Source: Symsagittifera roscoffensis (lineage: Eukaryota; Xenacoelomorpha; Acoela; Convolutidae). Taken from it: a stretch of DNA of 64,000 nt. This document shows positions 37,678 to 48,070 of the stretch, piece after piece. The notes under the pieces are model-generated. The model saw nothing but the letters and a program-made list of their open reading frames with translations, did no database searches and was not told where the DNA came from. The stretch spans positions 40,398,530 through 40,462,529 of the forward strand of contig NC_087064.1 of the NCBI RefSeq assembly GCF_963678635.1, read 5' to 3'. Positions within the stretch are counted from its first letter, which is position 1. Each line of letters begins with the position of its first letter. The position numbers and the translations under genes were made by a program.

Positions 37678-38306
37678 TCAATGATCGAGTTGTTTACTTC
37701 TAATCAATTGGCTCATTTGATTACGTAAAAACTGGTACTTTGACCAATTATCGCTTGTGCTTTGACTGCGATATGATCTGAAAGAATTCTGTTTCTTAGT
37801 CAACATTTGCTGACATTCTGAATCGAACCATTCCGTTTTCAACACGTTTTTTGGTTTAAAATTACGAACAAATTTTTTTTCAATAGGAGCATGTTGCTGT
37901 AGAGCACAAGAAATTAAATAAATCATCGTCGAGAACATGTTTTGTGCGTCTGTACATTGATATAAGAGATACCAAGGAAGAGCGGAGAGTGAATTGCAAA
38001 ATTCATTTTTCTGATAATTTTTCTTATTGAAAGTCGAAATTATCCTCGGTAAAATTTTGCCGCATTTTATATCCGTCAAAATAAATGAAGCAAAATGGTC
38101 GGTTTTATAAGGTGTATCAAAACAAAATTCAATGCCGTTTGTTTCATAGTCACTGATTATGTAGTCGATATGAGTTTTTGTTGAGGAACTAATTCTTGTC
38201 TCATCGTATGGACAAAAAACCTTCAATCCATATGGAGTAATTATAGAATCTAAATTTTCTTTTTCTTTGCTATCCAGATAATTTATGTTATAATCACCCA
38301 GAAGCG
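37678..38306 (-). pseudogene. LINE endonuclease C-terminal part (copy 2)
   Basis: Duplicate of 33381-34009, with GDYNINYL near the truncation point, THIDYIISD and the TDH box. R segment 5 follows at 38307. Confidence 0.73.
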
Positions 38307-40043
38307 TAAAACGGATTAGCTCTCCGCTTACGCGTTAATAGCGCGAATTATATCGCGTGTTACTTGTCCCAAATTGGCCAAAATGGCAATTTTTAAACCC
38401 CCATAAATTTACGAAAAATGATCACAGGTGAAATATCTTTTCAAATTAAAGCTCAGGACAACAATAGCTTTCGAATGATTTCAAAAAAATTTCGTCAAAA
38501 ATGGCTAGTTAGAAAGTCGAAATTTGTCTGAAGAAAAAAACCCACTCCGAGCACAAATATTCCGTAACTTTCGTTAGCACCTGTCTAGATCAGTTTGACA
38601 ATGCCGTTCACTCATGACCCCCTCACCTAACCCTTCGGCCCCCGGAGTTTTTGGTCTTAATTAATTTAAAAAGCTAAATAGTACCAGGCGGAGGATCGGT
38701 ACGTTCCGCCTAATACAATACAGGACAATAAGACCTTCAACTTCTAACTGTTTCCTCAATTTCGTGGCATGGGAGGGTACTGATCCGCTCCAGATTTTCC
38801 ACTGAAGTCTCCTTTCGTGAGATCTGCTAAGAGGTCTCCTTTCCTGCTAAGAGTCTTATCGTGTCCTGTTACCACGATAAGACGTCTCGTTTTTCTCGTG
38901 TTTTATATCGACCGTTTTTCGTTCAGTATCCCGTTGTGTGTTTTCTTTTTTCATCAAAAATGGCCGTTTCTGCATTTCTCAGAAATATACCGCTCAGAGT
39001 CGAAATTTTTGAAAATTAAAAGTTCCAGAATATTCTGACCCTTCTTTTTACTAATAAATGATCGTTAAGGCCTCTTTCGCAGTCGAACTGTGCCAATCCG
39101 AGGGAATGGCACACTGACTTTCTTGCCAAATATGGCCGTTCTTCTAATTTTCCGGGAAAAATTCCGTCGCAATTTTAAAATTTGAAATTCTAGAATATTC
39201 CGACCCTCCTTCACATTGATAACCTGTTCCTAAGGCCTTTATTGTTCCTTTATCAGTGCTATGGCGGGTTCGACTGTGCCAATCCGGGGGAATGGCACAA
39301 ATAAAATACCCATCAATACAGTTTGCTCATATAAACTGTTATGGCCCGGCCCTATCCAGCTTGTGCAATGACTGTAACTTAACGGAAGGGCCCCTTTTGT
39401 AATTTTTATTATTCTATAAGTGGTGCTGAGGAGTGCAATCCTCTGCTTTAGGGGGTGCTAAAAACTTAAAAATACATCCAACATAGACAATTCTATCTGT
39501 GCTGTAATCGAGGAGGGTAGATTTTAATTGACAATTCTCTTGATGCATTAAAATAGACTTGATTTATTCATAAAATTTTGTCTATTTATATAGCGTTGGT
39601 ATGGCCCTATCCAACCTGTGCACGTACCGTCGCATGACGGAACGGCCCATTTTAATTGACCCCCTTTTAAAAAAATTCTATAAGCGGTGACTGCAATAGC
39701 CTGACCTCATCATTCATTTCTCAATTAGCGGTCTTGACATCTGATAAGCGTGGTACACTACTCCGAAACGATCTCCTGGCTGCGAACACGAATAAACTGC
39801 ATTACAAGAAGTACATTATTATGGATAAGAGGGTCCCGGAAAATGAGGAGTCGGACGATTTTAACGAAGATATACCTCTATAACTCTCCATAAATAACTC
39901 TCTAGCAAAACGCGAATGATCCATTCTGTGCAACGTCCTTCTTGTCACCTTTCAGCCGCTGTTCTTATACTTATTTCCTTTTTCGTAATTATTTTTAATT
40001 CGCTTGTCAAACTTTTAAAAAAGTTTAGTTTAAACAACAAAAA
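38307..40043. repeat. Second copy of R segment 5 and its imperfect-repeat flank
   Basis: Exact counterpart of 34010-35746, with the same palindromic TGTGCCA...TGGCACA words (near 39090 and 39276). No gene is seen. Confidence 0.8.
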
Positions 40044-40211
40044 ATGAGTGGAGCGCTTAGTCCGAAACAAACTCCCTTTTCGGAAGCCCGAGATCTCAAA
40101 AAATCAGGTATTATGTCATTTCCCAAACAAAACCTCAGAAATGAGAGATTGTCGGATATTGATTTTCAATCCATTGTTTCCGTTTCTTTTTTCCCATGCT
40201 TTGTTGGGTGA
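40044..40211 (+). CDS. 55-residue ORF with a splice-donor-like end (copy 2)
   Basis: Second copy of the small frame at 35747-35914, also ending in GGGTGAGTGAATAAG. Unlike copy 1, the sequence to its right (CTGCTGTTCAGCGCATCG) is the original flank, not the duplication junction, so this is the better place to look for a downstream exon. Confidence 0.35.
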   Translation: MSGALSPKQTPFSEARDLKKSGIMSFPKQNLRNERLSDIDFQSIVSVSFFPCFVG

Positions 40212-40284
40212 GTGAATAAGCTGCTGTTCAGCGCATCGTGCTAGGGGATTGTTTTCTTATTGGTACCTTTTCATATTTACCAGA

Positions 40285-40792
40285 TCAAATAGACCGAGTT
40301 CAAAACTAAGCACGATTTTTTGGTATAATTGACGAAATTGAACCTATATGCGAAATTATCCGCAAGTCTGACCAGGCCTTACGCAAAATAACCGAGACCG
40401 GGTATCTCCATCAGCTATATCATCTACCACGCAGAATGGGTTATGCCGCGGATACGCTGCGATCCAGAAACGCTGGAGTTATGTAGACTAAAATGGAACA
40501 AGACTGCTCATATCAGGGCGAAGCCCTGAATGTTCCGACTACCTTTTAAGGTTTATGGAGCAGTAGTAACATAAAAAAATGAATGAATTAAAATAAAATG
40601 AAAAAAAAAAGTTCCAAAATTTGAAGTTTTTTTTGTGAAATCATCCCCCCACACGCCATTTAAAGTACCAAAGAATCGATTCCGCTCATTGTAGCAAATC
40701 AATTATGGCAAATAAGCTTCTTTCAACCAATTTGGACTAATTTCTAAGACGGATTAGCTCTCCGCTTACGCGTTAATAACGCGAAATATATC
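40285..40792. repeat. R repeat copy 2
   Basis: Starts AGACCGAGTTCAAAACTAAGC and follows copy 3 through CCAGGCCTTACGC, the TTTATGGAGCAGTAG segment, ATTATGGCAAATAAGC and ACGGATTAGCTCTCCGC, ending at CGCGAAATATATCGCG. It is uninterrupted over the sites where copy 1 holds the LINE, giant-element and second LINE insertions. At about 40793 it abuts a minus-strand LINE ORF1 fragment. Confidence 0.82.
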
Positions 40793-41230
40793 GCGCGTGA
40801 ATCATCAGGCTCAAAAATTTCTGTACTTTTATTTTCCGCATCCTTATTTTCAGGTATACCCTTGAAACTTAACTCATGGTCATAATCAATTTTCGTTTTA
40901 ACAACATCGCTATACTTAGCTACGGTTTGCTGGGGCTGTCTACATGAGAGAACTTCCTCCACCATAGTCCGAGTACTTTCCACACTCTCCTTGAGCTCCG
41001 TGATATCCCTGCTCATTTCCTTTGTATCAATTGCATCAATTGGAGGGCTCTGTAGACAGCTGCTACATGTAAAGGTCATATTTGCCCTCTCCAAAAACTT
41101 GAACTCATCCTTCGAATATCCCATGCAAGTATTATGTGTCCACCTCTCGCATTAGATCCAGTTCTCCCCTTTCGACATGTTACATATGGTGCAGCACTCC
41201 TGCTGCTTCGATGCTAGTCGAGTTCTAGCT
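40793..41230 (-). pseudogene. LINE ORF1 N-terminal fragment with PHD finger
   Basis: On the minus strand a Met at 41230 (GSSARTRLASKQQ) opens a PHD-type finger: paired Cys (ECCTICN), W-I-stop-C-E-R-W, a Cys/His pair (THNTC), then FTCSSC. One TAA sits between the first and second Cys pairs where a residue (often Q or W) is expected. After the finger comes a coiled coil (ELKESVESTRTMVEEVLS) and the start of an RNA-binding domain (HELSFKGIPE), the architecture of PHD-bearing CR1-group ORF1 proteins. The remainder of ORF1 of a similar element is seen at 3843-4217. The last residues at 40744-40792 are R sequence, not LINE. Confidence 0.65.
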
Positions 41231-41332
41231 GACGATCCAGGCATAACGTTATGTGAAACTATTTAATGAGCGGCAACCCGTCCCTGATGCACCCCTCCGG
41301 CCACCAGCAACTTTGTCATTAACGTGCTTAAA
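41231..41332. other. Short segment between LINE ORF1 fragment and R copy 3
   Basis: About 100 bp, GC-richer than its surroundings (GAGCGGCAACCCGTCCCTGA), probably the 5' untranslated part of the minus-strand LINE. No gene. Confidence 0.35.
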
Positions 41333-42417
41333 TACTCAAACAACACTCGAGGGAGGGTACCTTACCAACCACCAAAACACTCGACCTTTCGATCATAAAT
41401 GATATAAATCAATGTGAAACATCAACAATAGGAAGGTCAGATCCCATCCCGTCCGGAAATAATATATAACCTGTCGTTTTACTTTTTTTTTTACTGTTGT
41501 TCTTTTTTAGATTTTTTACTGTTTGTATTTTTTTGTTCTCAAGTAAATTTGTTTTGGCGTTGGCTTAGTTATATACTATTTTGCTCGGTTTTACGCTTTC
41601 TCTTTAATTGTTTTTGACCGAGTTCAGAACTAATAGACCGAGTTCAGAACCGAGTTAAATAGACCGAGTTCACAACTAAGCACGATTTTTTGGTATTATT
41701 GACGAAATTGAACCTATTTGCGAAATTATCCGCAAGTCTGACCAGGCCTTGCTACGCAAAATAACCGTGACCGGGTATCTCCATCGACTATATCATCTCC
41801 TACCACGCAGAACGGATTGTGCCGCGGATACGCTGCCACCCAGAAAAGCTGGAGTTATGTAGACTAAAGTGGAACAAGACTGCTCATATCAGGGCGAAGC
41901 CCTGAATGTTTCGACTACCTTTTAAGGTTTATGGAGCAGTATTAACATAAAAAATAAATGAATTAAAAAAAAAAAGTTCTAAAATTTGAAGTTTTTTTTG
42001 AAATCATCCCCCCACACGCCATTTAAAGTACAAAAGAATTGATTTCGCTCATTGTATCAAATCAATTATGGCAAATAAGCTTCTTTCAACCGATTTGGAA
42101 TATTTTCTAAAACGGATTAGCTCTCCGCTTACGCGTTAATAGCGCGAAATATATCGCGTGTTAATTGTCCCAAATTGGCCAAAATGGCAATTTTTAAACC
42201 CCCATAAATTTACGAAAAATGATCACAGGTGAAATGTCTTTTCAAATTTAAGCTCAGGACAACAATAGCTTTTGATTGATTTTAAAAAAATTCCGTCAAA
42301 AATGGCTAGTTAAAAAGTCGAAATTTGTCTGAAGAAAAAAAACCCACCCGAGCACAAATATTCCGTTACTTTCGTTAGCACCTGTCTAGATCAGTTTGAC
42401 AATGCCGTTCACTTATG
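41333..42417. repeat. R repeat copy 3, the most complete copy
   Basis: An uninterrupted 1.08-kb copy of R. It gives the empty sites for insertions in copy 1: the Penelope-like element (between 41674 and 41851), the CR1-type LINE (near 42034), the giant LTR element (near 42070) and the second LINE (near 42108). No coding capacity. It ends at TTCACTTATG where a restriction-endonuclease LINE fragment begins. Confidence 0.82.
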
Positions 42418-43672
42418 TCTCGAGTCCATTACTGGTTCAGCCCTGTCGCCGTCTAAACGCCTGCAGTGTTCACTGCCTGTGGCTAAAGTTGGCCTCGGAC
42501 TTCAAATTTCTTCTTCGATCGCCCCAGTGGCCTTCCTCGGGTGCTACATTGACACCAAATATCTCTCTGACCGGATCTTTCACAACAACACGGTGCCCTC
42601 CACCGTATTGAATTGTTCGTCCTCCCTCGCGGCGAGTTTCTCAGTGACAACACTGACATTCTTTTAATGGCCCTCAAAGCACAAATGAGTTTTTCAAGCG
42701 TACTTGATTCCAAGTCTTGGTCCGAGCTCACGTCATTCGCCGCTACGCCCCGAGACACAGCCAGACTGCTCTCCTGTTCGCTCCCCAACAGTGGTGACTG
42801 GCTTTCGGCAGTCCTCTGAAGGCGCTAGGGTTAACCCTTCCTGCAGCCGAGTTTCGTTTTGCAGTTTGCTATCGACTCAGAGTTCCCCTACTCAACAGCG
42901 AGTCTACGTGCCCGAAATGTTCCAGGACTCTAGATACGTTTGGCGATCACGCCCTCGCTTGCGCAGCCGACAGAGACCGGATATCGCGCCATGACAAACT
43001 GTGCGATGTCGTTTTCAACAGCGCCACTAAGGCAGCTCTCTCCCCCGTTTTAGAAAAAGCCAATCTCACTTCTTCTCGCTCTCGCCCGGGAGACATTTAT
43101 CTCCCCTGTCGGTCTCGAGGTCGTCCAGCCGCTCTGGACTTGACTGTCATTAGTTCCCTGCAGTCATCTACTTTGCAAAGTTTTGGAACTAGTGCCGATG
43201 AAGCTGGCATCTCGTTTGTGCCACTCTGTCGAGGCCCTTGGTGGGTGGTCGCCCATTGCCGCTAAAACCATTCGTCTCATTGCTTCGATGGCAGCAGCGC
43301 GCTCTGCCTGTGCCGACCCCGGGTAAGCTGCTTGCTATCTTAGGCAACAGCTGTCAGTTGTCCTGCAAAAAGATAACTCCACCCTCCTCCTGTCCCGGTA
43401 CTGCTCATGCGTGTTTTTTCTGTTCTATGCAAATTTGGTAACGTTTTTCTGTGTATCTGGCGTCATTGTAAATTTGTTTCTGTTATTTTGTATGTATGGC
43501 ATTTTATAAGCCCGCGGGTAAACGCCAAGCTCCTGAATTTACTTATTAATGTTACGAAAGTCGGAACAAAAACAACTCTCGAAGGGAAAATACAGAGTCA
43601 CTTAATTTGGAAATATGTATTGGATGTTTTATCCGATATAAATAAAAGTTTTGTTGTTGTTGTTGTTGTTGG
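42418..43672 (+). mobile_element. LINE fragment with C-terminal restriction-like endonuclease
   Basis: 5'-truncated fragment in R copy 3. It codes on the plus strand for the C-terminus of a LINE protein (see 42420-43425) and ends in an AATAAAAG segment followed by a GTTGTTGTTGTTGTTGTTGG tail at about 43650-43672, a simple-repeat LINE tail. A frameshift near 43225 and others near 42,600-42,840 show decay. Confidence 0.7.
42420..43425 (+). pseudogene. C-terminal zinc finger and endonuclease domain of an R2/NeSL/Hero-like LINE
   Basis: Reading plus with frame changes: PVAKVGLGLQISSSIAPVAF near 42480, then from about 42845 an open stretch with a C-C-H-C finger (CPKCSRTLDTFGDHALAC, 42909-42962), RHDKLCDVVFNSATKAALSP, SRPGDIYLP (43080-43106) and GRPAALDLTV (43119-43148). 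The RPGD and ALDLTV segments match the PD-(D/E)xK-type nuclease pattern of restriction-like-endonuclease LINEs. After a frameshift near 43225 it continues with EALGGWSPIAAKTIRLIAS. Only the C-terminus is present; the RT is missing. Confidence 0.65.
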
Positions 43673-45119
43673 TCAGATGTTGCAGTCGTAGATTTTACCC
43701 CCAGTTCACAGCGCTAGGATTCAAAAAGAGACCGGGGTCTGCATATATTTAATGTTCTGTCTCCCTACGTTCTTTCCTTTCGAGGCCCTTCAAGCTGTAT
43801 AAAAAGGAACTGGCAGCTACAACCATCGCCTTTTTTATCTTAAACACAAGTGACATACTATACAAGTAGCCGGTAAAACCTGTTAAAACTGGTAAAGCTG
43901 CTCTAGGTCTGGAAAAAAGCTTGAAAATATTGAACAAATCACTTTTTTTAAGGAATATAACAGATTGCTTGAAACTTACTTGAAGCTTAGAATTTAAAAA
44001 AATAATTCTTTTTACCATTCCCAACTAATCAATGGCCATTCCTAACGGATTTTGCGGCGCCCCAGATAAAATTAAAGAAATGGATGTCTCGAAATCCAAT
44101 AATATGTAAATAGTCCCAATGTCAAGTTATCGGGGGCTGATTTTCATTTTTTATTAACACGACGTTTGAAAGCAGCATAAGTGCAAAGGTACTAGCTAAT
44201 TTCCAGATTGTGGTAGCATGATATCAGTTAGAGTTATGAGCGTAATTTACAAATCCCCACCCATCACCGAATTTTTTGCAATATGAATATCAACCAATTG
44301 TCTTAGCTTCAATCAATGAATTTCTTTATTTTACATAAAAAGAATGTGGATATTCTTAAAGCGACGCGAGCATGTTTTTTCTAAACTTCAGGCGGTATGT
44401 CATCTTGTGAAAATTTCTGCAAACGTGGATGAGAAGGAGTTATCGTTCTCTTTACCAATGCATATTCGCAGCTAGTCTTTCATTATGCATCCTGTTGTAA
44501 ATATGTGGCTTAAAGCAAGAGAATAGAAAGAGGTCATCACTTTTTTTGCAAATGGTATGTAGCCTCATGGTTAAGCTACAGAATGCATTAGAAAGTAGAA
44601 GTGGAAAAAGTAAAAATTTCAGCTAAATGCACATTGAGTATTACAATTTACAATTCACGTTGCGCGCGATTCTTTTTCTGTATGACTGAAAAAAATTAAA
44701 ATAGAATTCGAAAGGATAAAATATTCCTAGCAACAAACCAATTGTAGCTTATCTTTAAATGTACAGGTTAGTTGTTCTTTTTTTGGATTTTGTTACCAAT
44801 GTTTTGTCGGCTCTCATTCGTCAAAAGTTACTGTTTTTTTGTTTTGTTGCTCCAGAGTGAAAAAAATGAGTTCGATTTGCCACTGAATCGCTTGGACATC
44901 ATGTTGTACAAAATTTTGCTTCGATAACATGTATCAAATCATAAGCAATTTATAATACTTCTAAGCGATCAATTTAAATTTTAAATTTCAACTATTGCGG
45001 TGACATAGAATCATTTTTGGCCGGAGTTCTTGTTCACTTATGCTTGTATTTTGAAATTAAGATGCTGCTGGTGAAATGTTTTTTTTTTATTTAAGTGAAA
45101 AGAAGATTCAAGCTGAAAT
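43673..45119. other. Intergenic DNA, probably unique, upstream of the candidate host gene
   Basis: About 1.4 kb, AT-rich, without a supported gene. The 91-residue minus-strand frame at 43749-44024 has no recognisable features and I do not call it. If the gene model to the right is correct, this region should hold its promoter and 5' untranslated part. Confidence 0.45.
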
Positions 45120-45155
45120 ATGGATCACCAAAGCACGATTGAGACAGCTATCTTG
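45120..45155 (+). CDS. Candidate first coding exon of an AT-hook host gene
   Basis: ATG at 45120 begins a 12-codon exon (MDHQSTIETAIL) that ends directly before GTGAGATG, a good splice donor, at a codon boundary (phase 0). The next exon (45909) also starts in phase 0, so the pieces fit. The choice of ATG is tentative: it is the only short Met-opened piece upstream with a strong donor in the right phase that I found. An RNA read across the junction would settle it. Confidence 0.35.
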
Positions 45156-45381
45156 GTGAGATGATAGTTTTTGTATTTTGCAAGTTTTTTTTGTTTTCGT
45201 CCGAATCAGGCGAAATGGTTAATTGAAGATCATGTTTTGGTGCATACAGAGGTGAAATTGTTTGCAATTTAGAAGAGAGCGGTGATACGAGGCAGAGAGC
45301 TTATTGTTATTTATTTTCTTATTTTTCACTGCGGGATATGACCTAAAAGCAGCTGCTTTTCATCAGTTTGAAGTTATTTCG

Positions 45382-45453
45382 GGAGTGGTGGTGAACTGGG
45401 TACGTCTCCGCCTCTCAATCGAAAGGTCTGATATTCGAGACCCGCCGTGCTCC
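45382..45453 (+). repeat. Decayed tRNA-derived SINE head
   Basis: An A-box-like TGGTGAACTGG (45389-45399) and a B-box-like TATTCGAGACC (45432-45442) lie 43 bp apart, the spacing of a tRNA promoter. The ends GGAG and CTCC can pair as part of an acceptor stem, but the T-stem is no longer paired and the anticodon stem is poor, so this is not a working tRNA. A non-tRNA body of unknown length follows to perhaps 45,560. It lies in the first intron of the proposed host gene. Confidence 0.45.
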
Positions 45454-45908
45454 TTGCTTGAGGGTGAGGCAACATGACCCAGCCCAGAAAAATAGCCAAC
45501 AAAATTTATAGAGTTCTAAAGCATTGGCGCAACAGCGCTTGTCCGCGAAAAGCTTTTTAAAAATTAAAGCTTAAAATTTTTACCCATTTGGTAAAGTGCT
45601 GTCAGACAATTATACTAGGCTTGCAAATCAGGGCTGAAAATTTGAAATCTCAAATCCTTGTAGTTTTCGAGAAAATTTTAATAATCACTAAAAAAGTTTT
45701 AATTACTAATAATTTAAAAAAATGAATCTTGAAGTTTTTTCATTAGGTAGACTCTAAGTGGACATTCTCTGTGCCCTTTGTCTATCCACTCCAAAGTCTG
45801 GTGCTCATAATATTGGCATAATTTTTCCATTTCTTGTAAATATATATTTGTTATATGCTGATGTTGTTTGTTATAACTTATGGAGAAATAAATTTTTTTT
45901 GTTCTCAG

Positions 45909-46118
45909 CTGGGGAATCAGATGGACGTGAATGCATCTGCAACGTGTGCTGCAGAATCCTTCATCACCATGGGACCTTTTATGACCTATTCATCTCATAC
46001 TCAACAGCCGCAAACTTGCACCAACAGTGAAGAGCAGCAGCAGAAGCACAATACCATGTATCATCAGCAACCTATTGCATCAACAGCTCGTTCTGGCAAT
46101 GAGATGGACATTCTGCAG
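45909..46118 (+). CDS. Candidate exon 2 of an AT-hook host gene
   Basis: A 70-codon stretch beginning after a pyrimidine-rich acceptor (TTTTTTTTGTTCTCAG, ends 45908) and ending at CTGCAG/GTACGC (donor at 46119). Both ends are phase 0. The encoded piece starts LGNQMDVNASATC and is rich in Gln, Ser, Thr and Met (HSQQPQTCT-like, EEQQQKHN), a composition typical of transcription-factor activation regions. No folded domain is visible. Confidence 0.6.
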
Positions 46119-46677
46119 GTACGCTTTAAGATAAACTTAGTGAGTTGATCCGGCCAAGGTTGGGGCTAACTCAGAGTAATTTCTGATTAGGTACACCGTC
46201 TGTTTGTCACGCTATCTTATTTTCGGCCGTATAGTTTCGTGCAACTCCGTAGTCTAAAACCGATCTTTATCTTACTCTTGATTTCTAGGCCTCAGATATT
46301 AATAAAATACCGGGTAAAACGCGATTAGTAGGAGAATAACTTTATTCCATATTATCTCAAAGCTGTCTGTGACTGCAAACAGTCAGGTCTTTTATAGATA
46401 TAAAAGTTAGTTATGGAATATGATTTGCAATAAATACTTTACAGCAATGTTTAATACAAAAAATGTAAAACGTGAATTTAAATATAACTCCAAAGGGGTT
46501 GCACCAGTTTGAATTGCGACTACTCTAGTTTTTTTTTGGATAAACATAAAAAGTTAACAGGGAAAAATTCCCCACGGTGATGCATATGTGTAAAAGACAG
46601 ATAATCGAAGGGTTGGCTGATCTGGATGAAAGTTATAACGACCTGTTATTTGATTGATCTTCCGAGTTTTTATTAAG

Positions 46678-47157
46678 GCCGCATTGCATCTAGCCGATAT
46701 ATCAGAAGAAGAGCTCAAAGCCGAAGAGCTGAACACATCTCTTTTTCCGACGCAAGAGTTGCAACAGGATCAAGGCGGTGGCAGAGGAATCTCGTCATAC
46801 ACATCCTTAGCTCAACTGCAATCGACCGGACTATGCATGGACCCTGAATATCAATGTGCGTCCTCAATTTACACTAACCAATCGCAACCTCATTTAATAC
46901 CGTGTCAGAGCAGTTCAATCCAGCAACCAGGAATTGTAATGACATCGCAGGTGCAACCTCAAAATAGTGCAGTATTTGCAGCAAATGCGCCGTCGGTAGC
47001 TAAGAAACGAAAAGGGTCAAATTCGACGGGGTCATCGTGCTCTCCAAATGAAGGTCTGCCTAGGCCAAGAGGAAGGCCGAAAAGTCCGAAGGGTGCACCG
47101 AAGAATACTCCAAAGAAAAAACCACAGCCTTTCATATCAACCTACAATGGTCAAAAG
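46678..47157 (+). CDS. Candidate exon 3 with AT-hook
   Basis: A 160-codon stretch after an acceptor at 46676-46677 (TTTTTATTAAG) and before a donor at 47158 (CAAAAG/GTATAC), again phase 0 at both ends, so exons 2 and 3 join without a frame change. It encodes an acidic helix (ADISEEELKAEELN), a Gln/Ser-rich middle, a basic patch (KKRKGSNS) and an AT-hook (PRGRPKSPKG, core RGRP at 47068-47079) followed by Lys/Pro repeats (APKNTPKKKPQPF). AT-hooks bind the minor groove of AT-rich DNA. Lys/Pro runs of this kind also precede HMG boxes in TOX-type proteins, but no HMG box is in the window. Further exons should lie to the right, beyond the repeat array. Confidence 0.6.
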
Positions 47158-47704
47158 GTATACTTCTCTCCCTGAAAGTTCCTTGTGTCCGAAATCTTTT
47201 GAAATATTTTTTTTGATAGATCTTTTTTTACCCGAATAACTTGTTTTAGTTACAGTTTTTGAGGTACTACGTTCGTTGTTTATGAGTCGATCACCGTAGT
47301 TCAGTCTCTCATACAGGTTGTGATAATGTTTTTTCAGGCAAAGTCTTAAAATTTGTTCAGGCTCAATTTTTTTACGCGGTTTGACTCTTGATCTCTTTTC
47401 AAGTTCAGTTCACTTCCTTTCTTTAGGGCAAACTCTACTATCGAACAGCAGTAGTGTAAAGTTCACAAAAATTGTGATCGACTTATAGTTTCAAAAGTGG
47501 AATTTGTCAGATTTCCCAGCGAAGTAGAAAATTTACTGATTGATGCTATTCCGTACTTGAATTTGTCTCACGTTTATTCTCGCAAAATGCGGTAAAATCA
47601 TTTAATAATGTCATGATTTATTGCAAACTAATTAGTAATATATTTGATTTCTGTGAGCAACTAAGAAACAAGTTAAGATATAAAAAATCAATATCTTGTC
47701 TTAA
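47158..47704. other. Intron or downstream flank of the AT-hook gene
   Basis: About 550 bp of AT-rich DNA with no gene seen. If the gene continues, this is the start of an intron that is then filled by the BEL-derived array. Confidence 0.4.
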
Positions 47705-47715
47705 ATATCTGGCGA

Positions 47716-48070
47716 CCATAGCTCAATGTCCCAAGCTCAGGACCTATCTTCAGCAATCAATTTACGGCCAATCTCAAAGACCCTATCTGAAGGTCCCAAC
47801 TTCAGGACGTATCGCCAGGACTCAATTTCGGGGCCAATCTTAAGGTACCCCATCCGAGGTTCCCAATCTCAGGACCTATCTCCAGGACCATCTTCGGGGC
47901 CAATCTCAGGACCGCATCTGAAGGGACCCAGTCTTAAGGATCCTATCTCAAGGTGCCAATCCGAGGTCCTATCTTTGGCACGCAATCCCAGGGCCTATCT
48001 GCAGGACACTGTTTCAGAGTCCAACTCCGGGGCCAATCTCGAGGACCCCATCTGAAGGTCCGGACCTCAA
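47716..48070 (+). repeat. Degenerate minisatellite block 1
   Basis: Imperfect repetition of a theme like GGTCCCAATCTCAGGACC / CATCTGAAGG. It opens the array. One frame stays open for 109 codons with repeated GP-I-S-R/L-K-D-P words; this follows from the repeat and is not called a gene. Confidence 0.75.

Larger units (their letters stand above)
35923..40219. repeat. 4,297-bp tandem duplication, unit 2
   Basis: Second unit of the block at 31626-35922. It starts in the LINE 3' region and ends at GGTGAGTGAATAAG (40220), after which unique sequence CTGCTGTTCAGCG begins. It includes full second copies of the LINE RT, the EN remnant, R segment 5, the imperfect-repeat flank and the 55-residue ORF. 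Apparent complete identity suggests a very recent event or an assembly duplication. Confidence 0.92.

Noticed and set aside
43238-43441. 67-codon plus-strand frame in the LINE C-terminus
   Set aside because: It is out of register with the recognisable EALGGWSPIAAKTIR reading of the same bases.
43749-44024. 91-codon minus-strand frame
   Set aside because: No domain, biased composition, AT-rich region, no sign of selection visible from one sequence.
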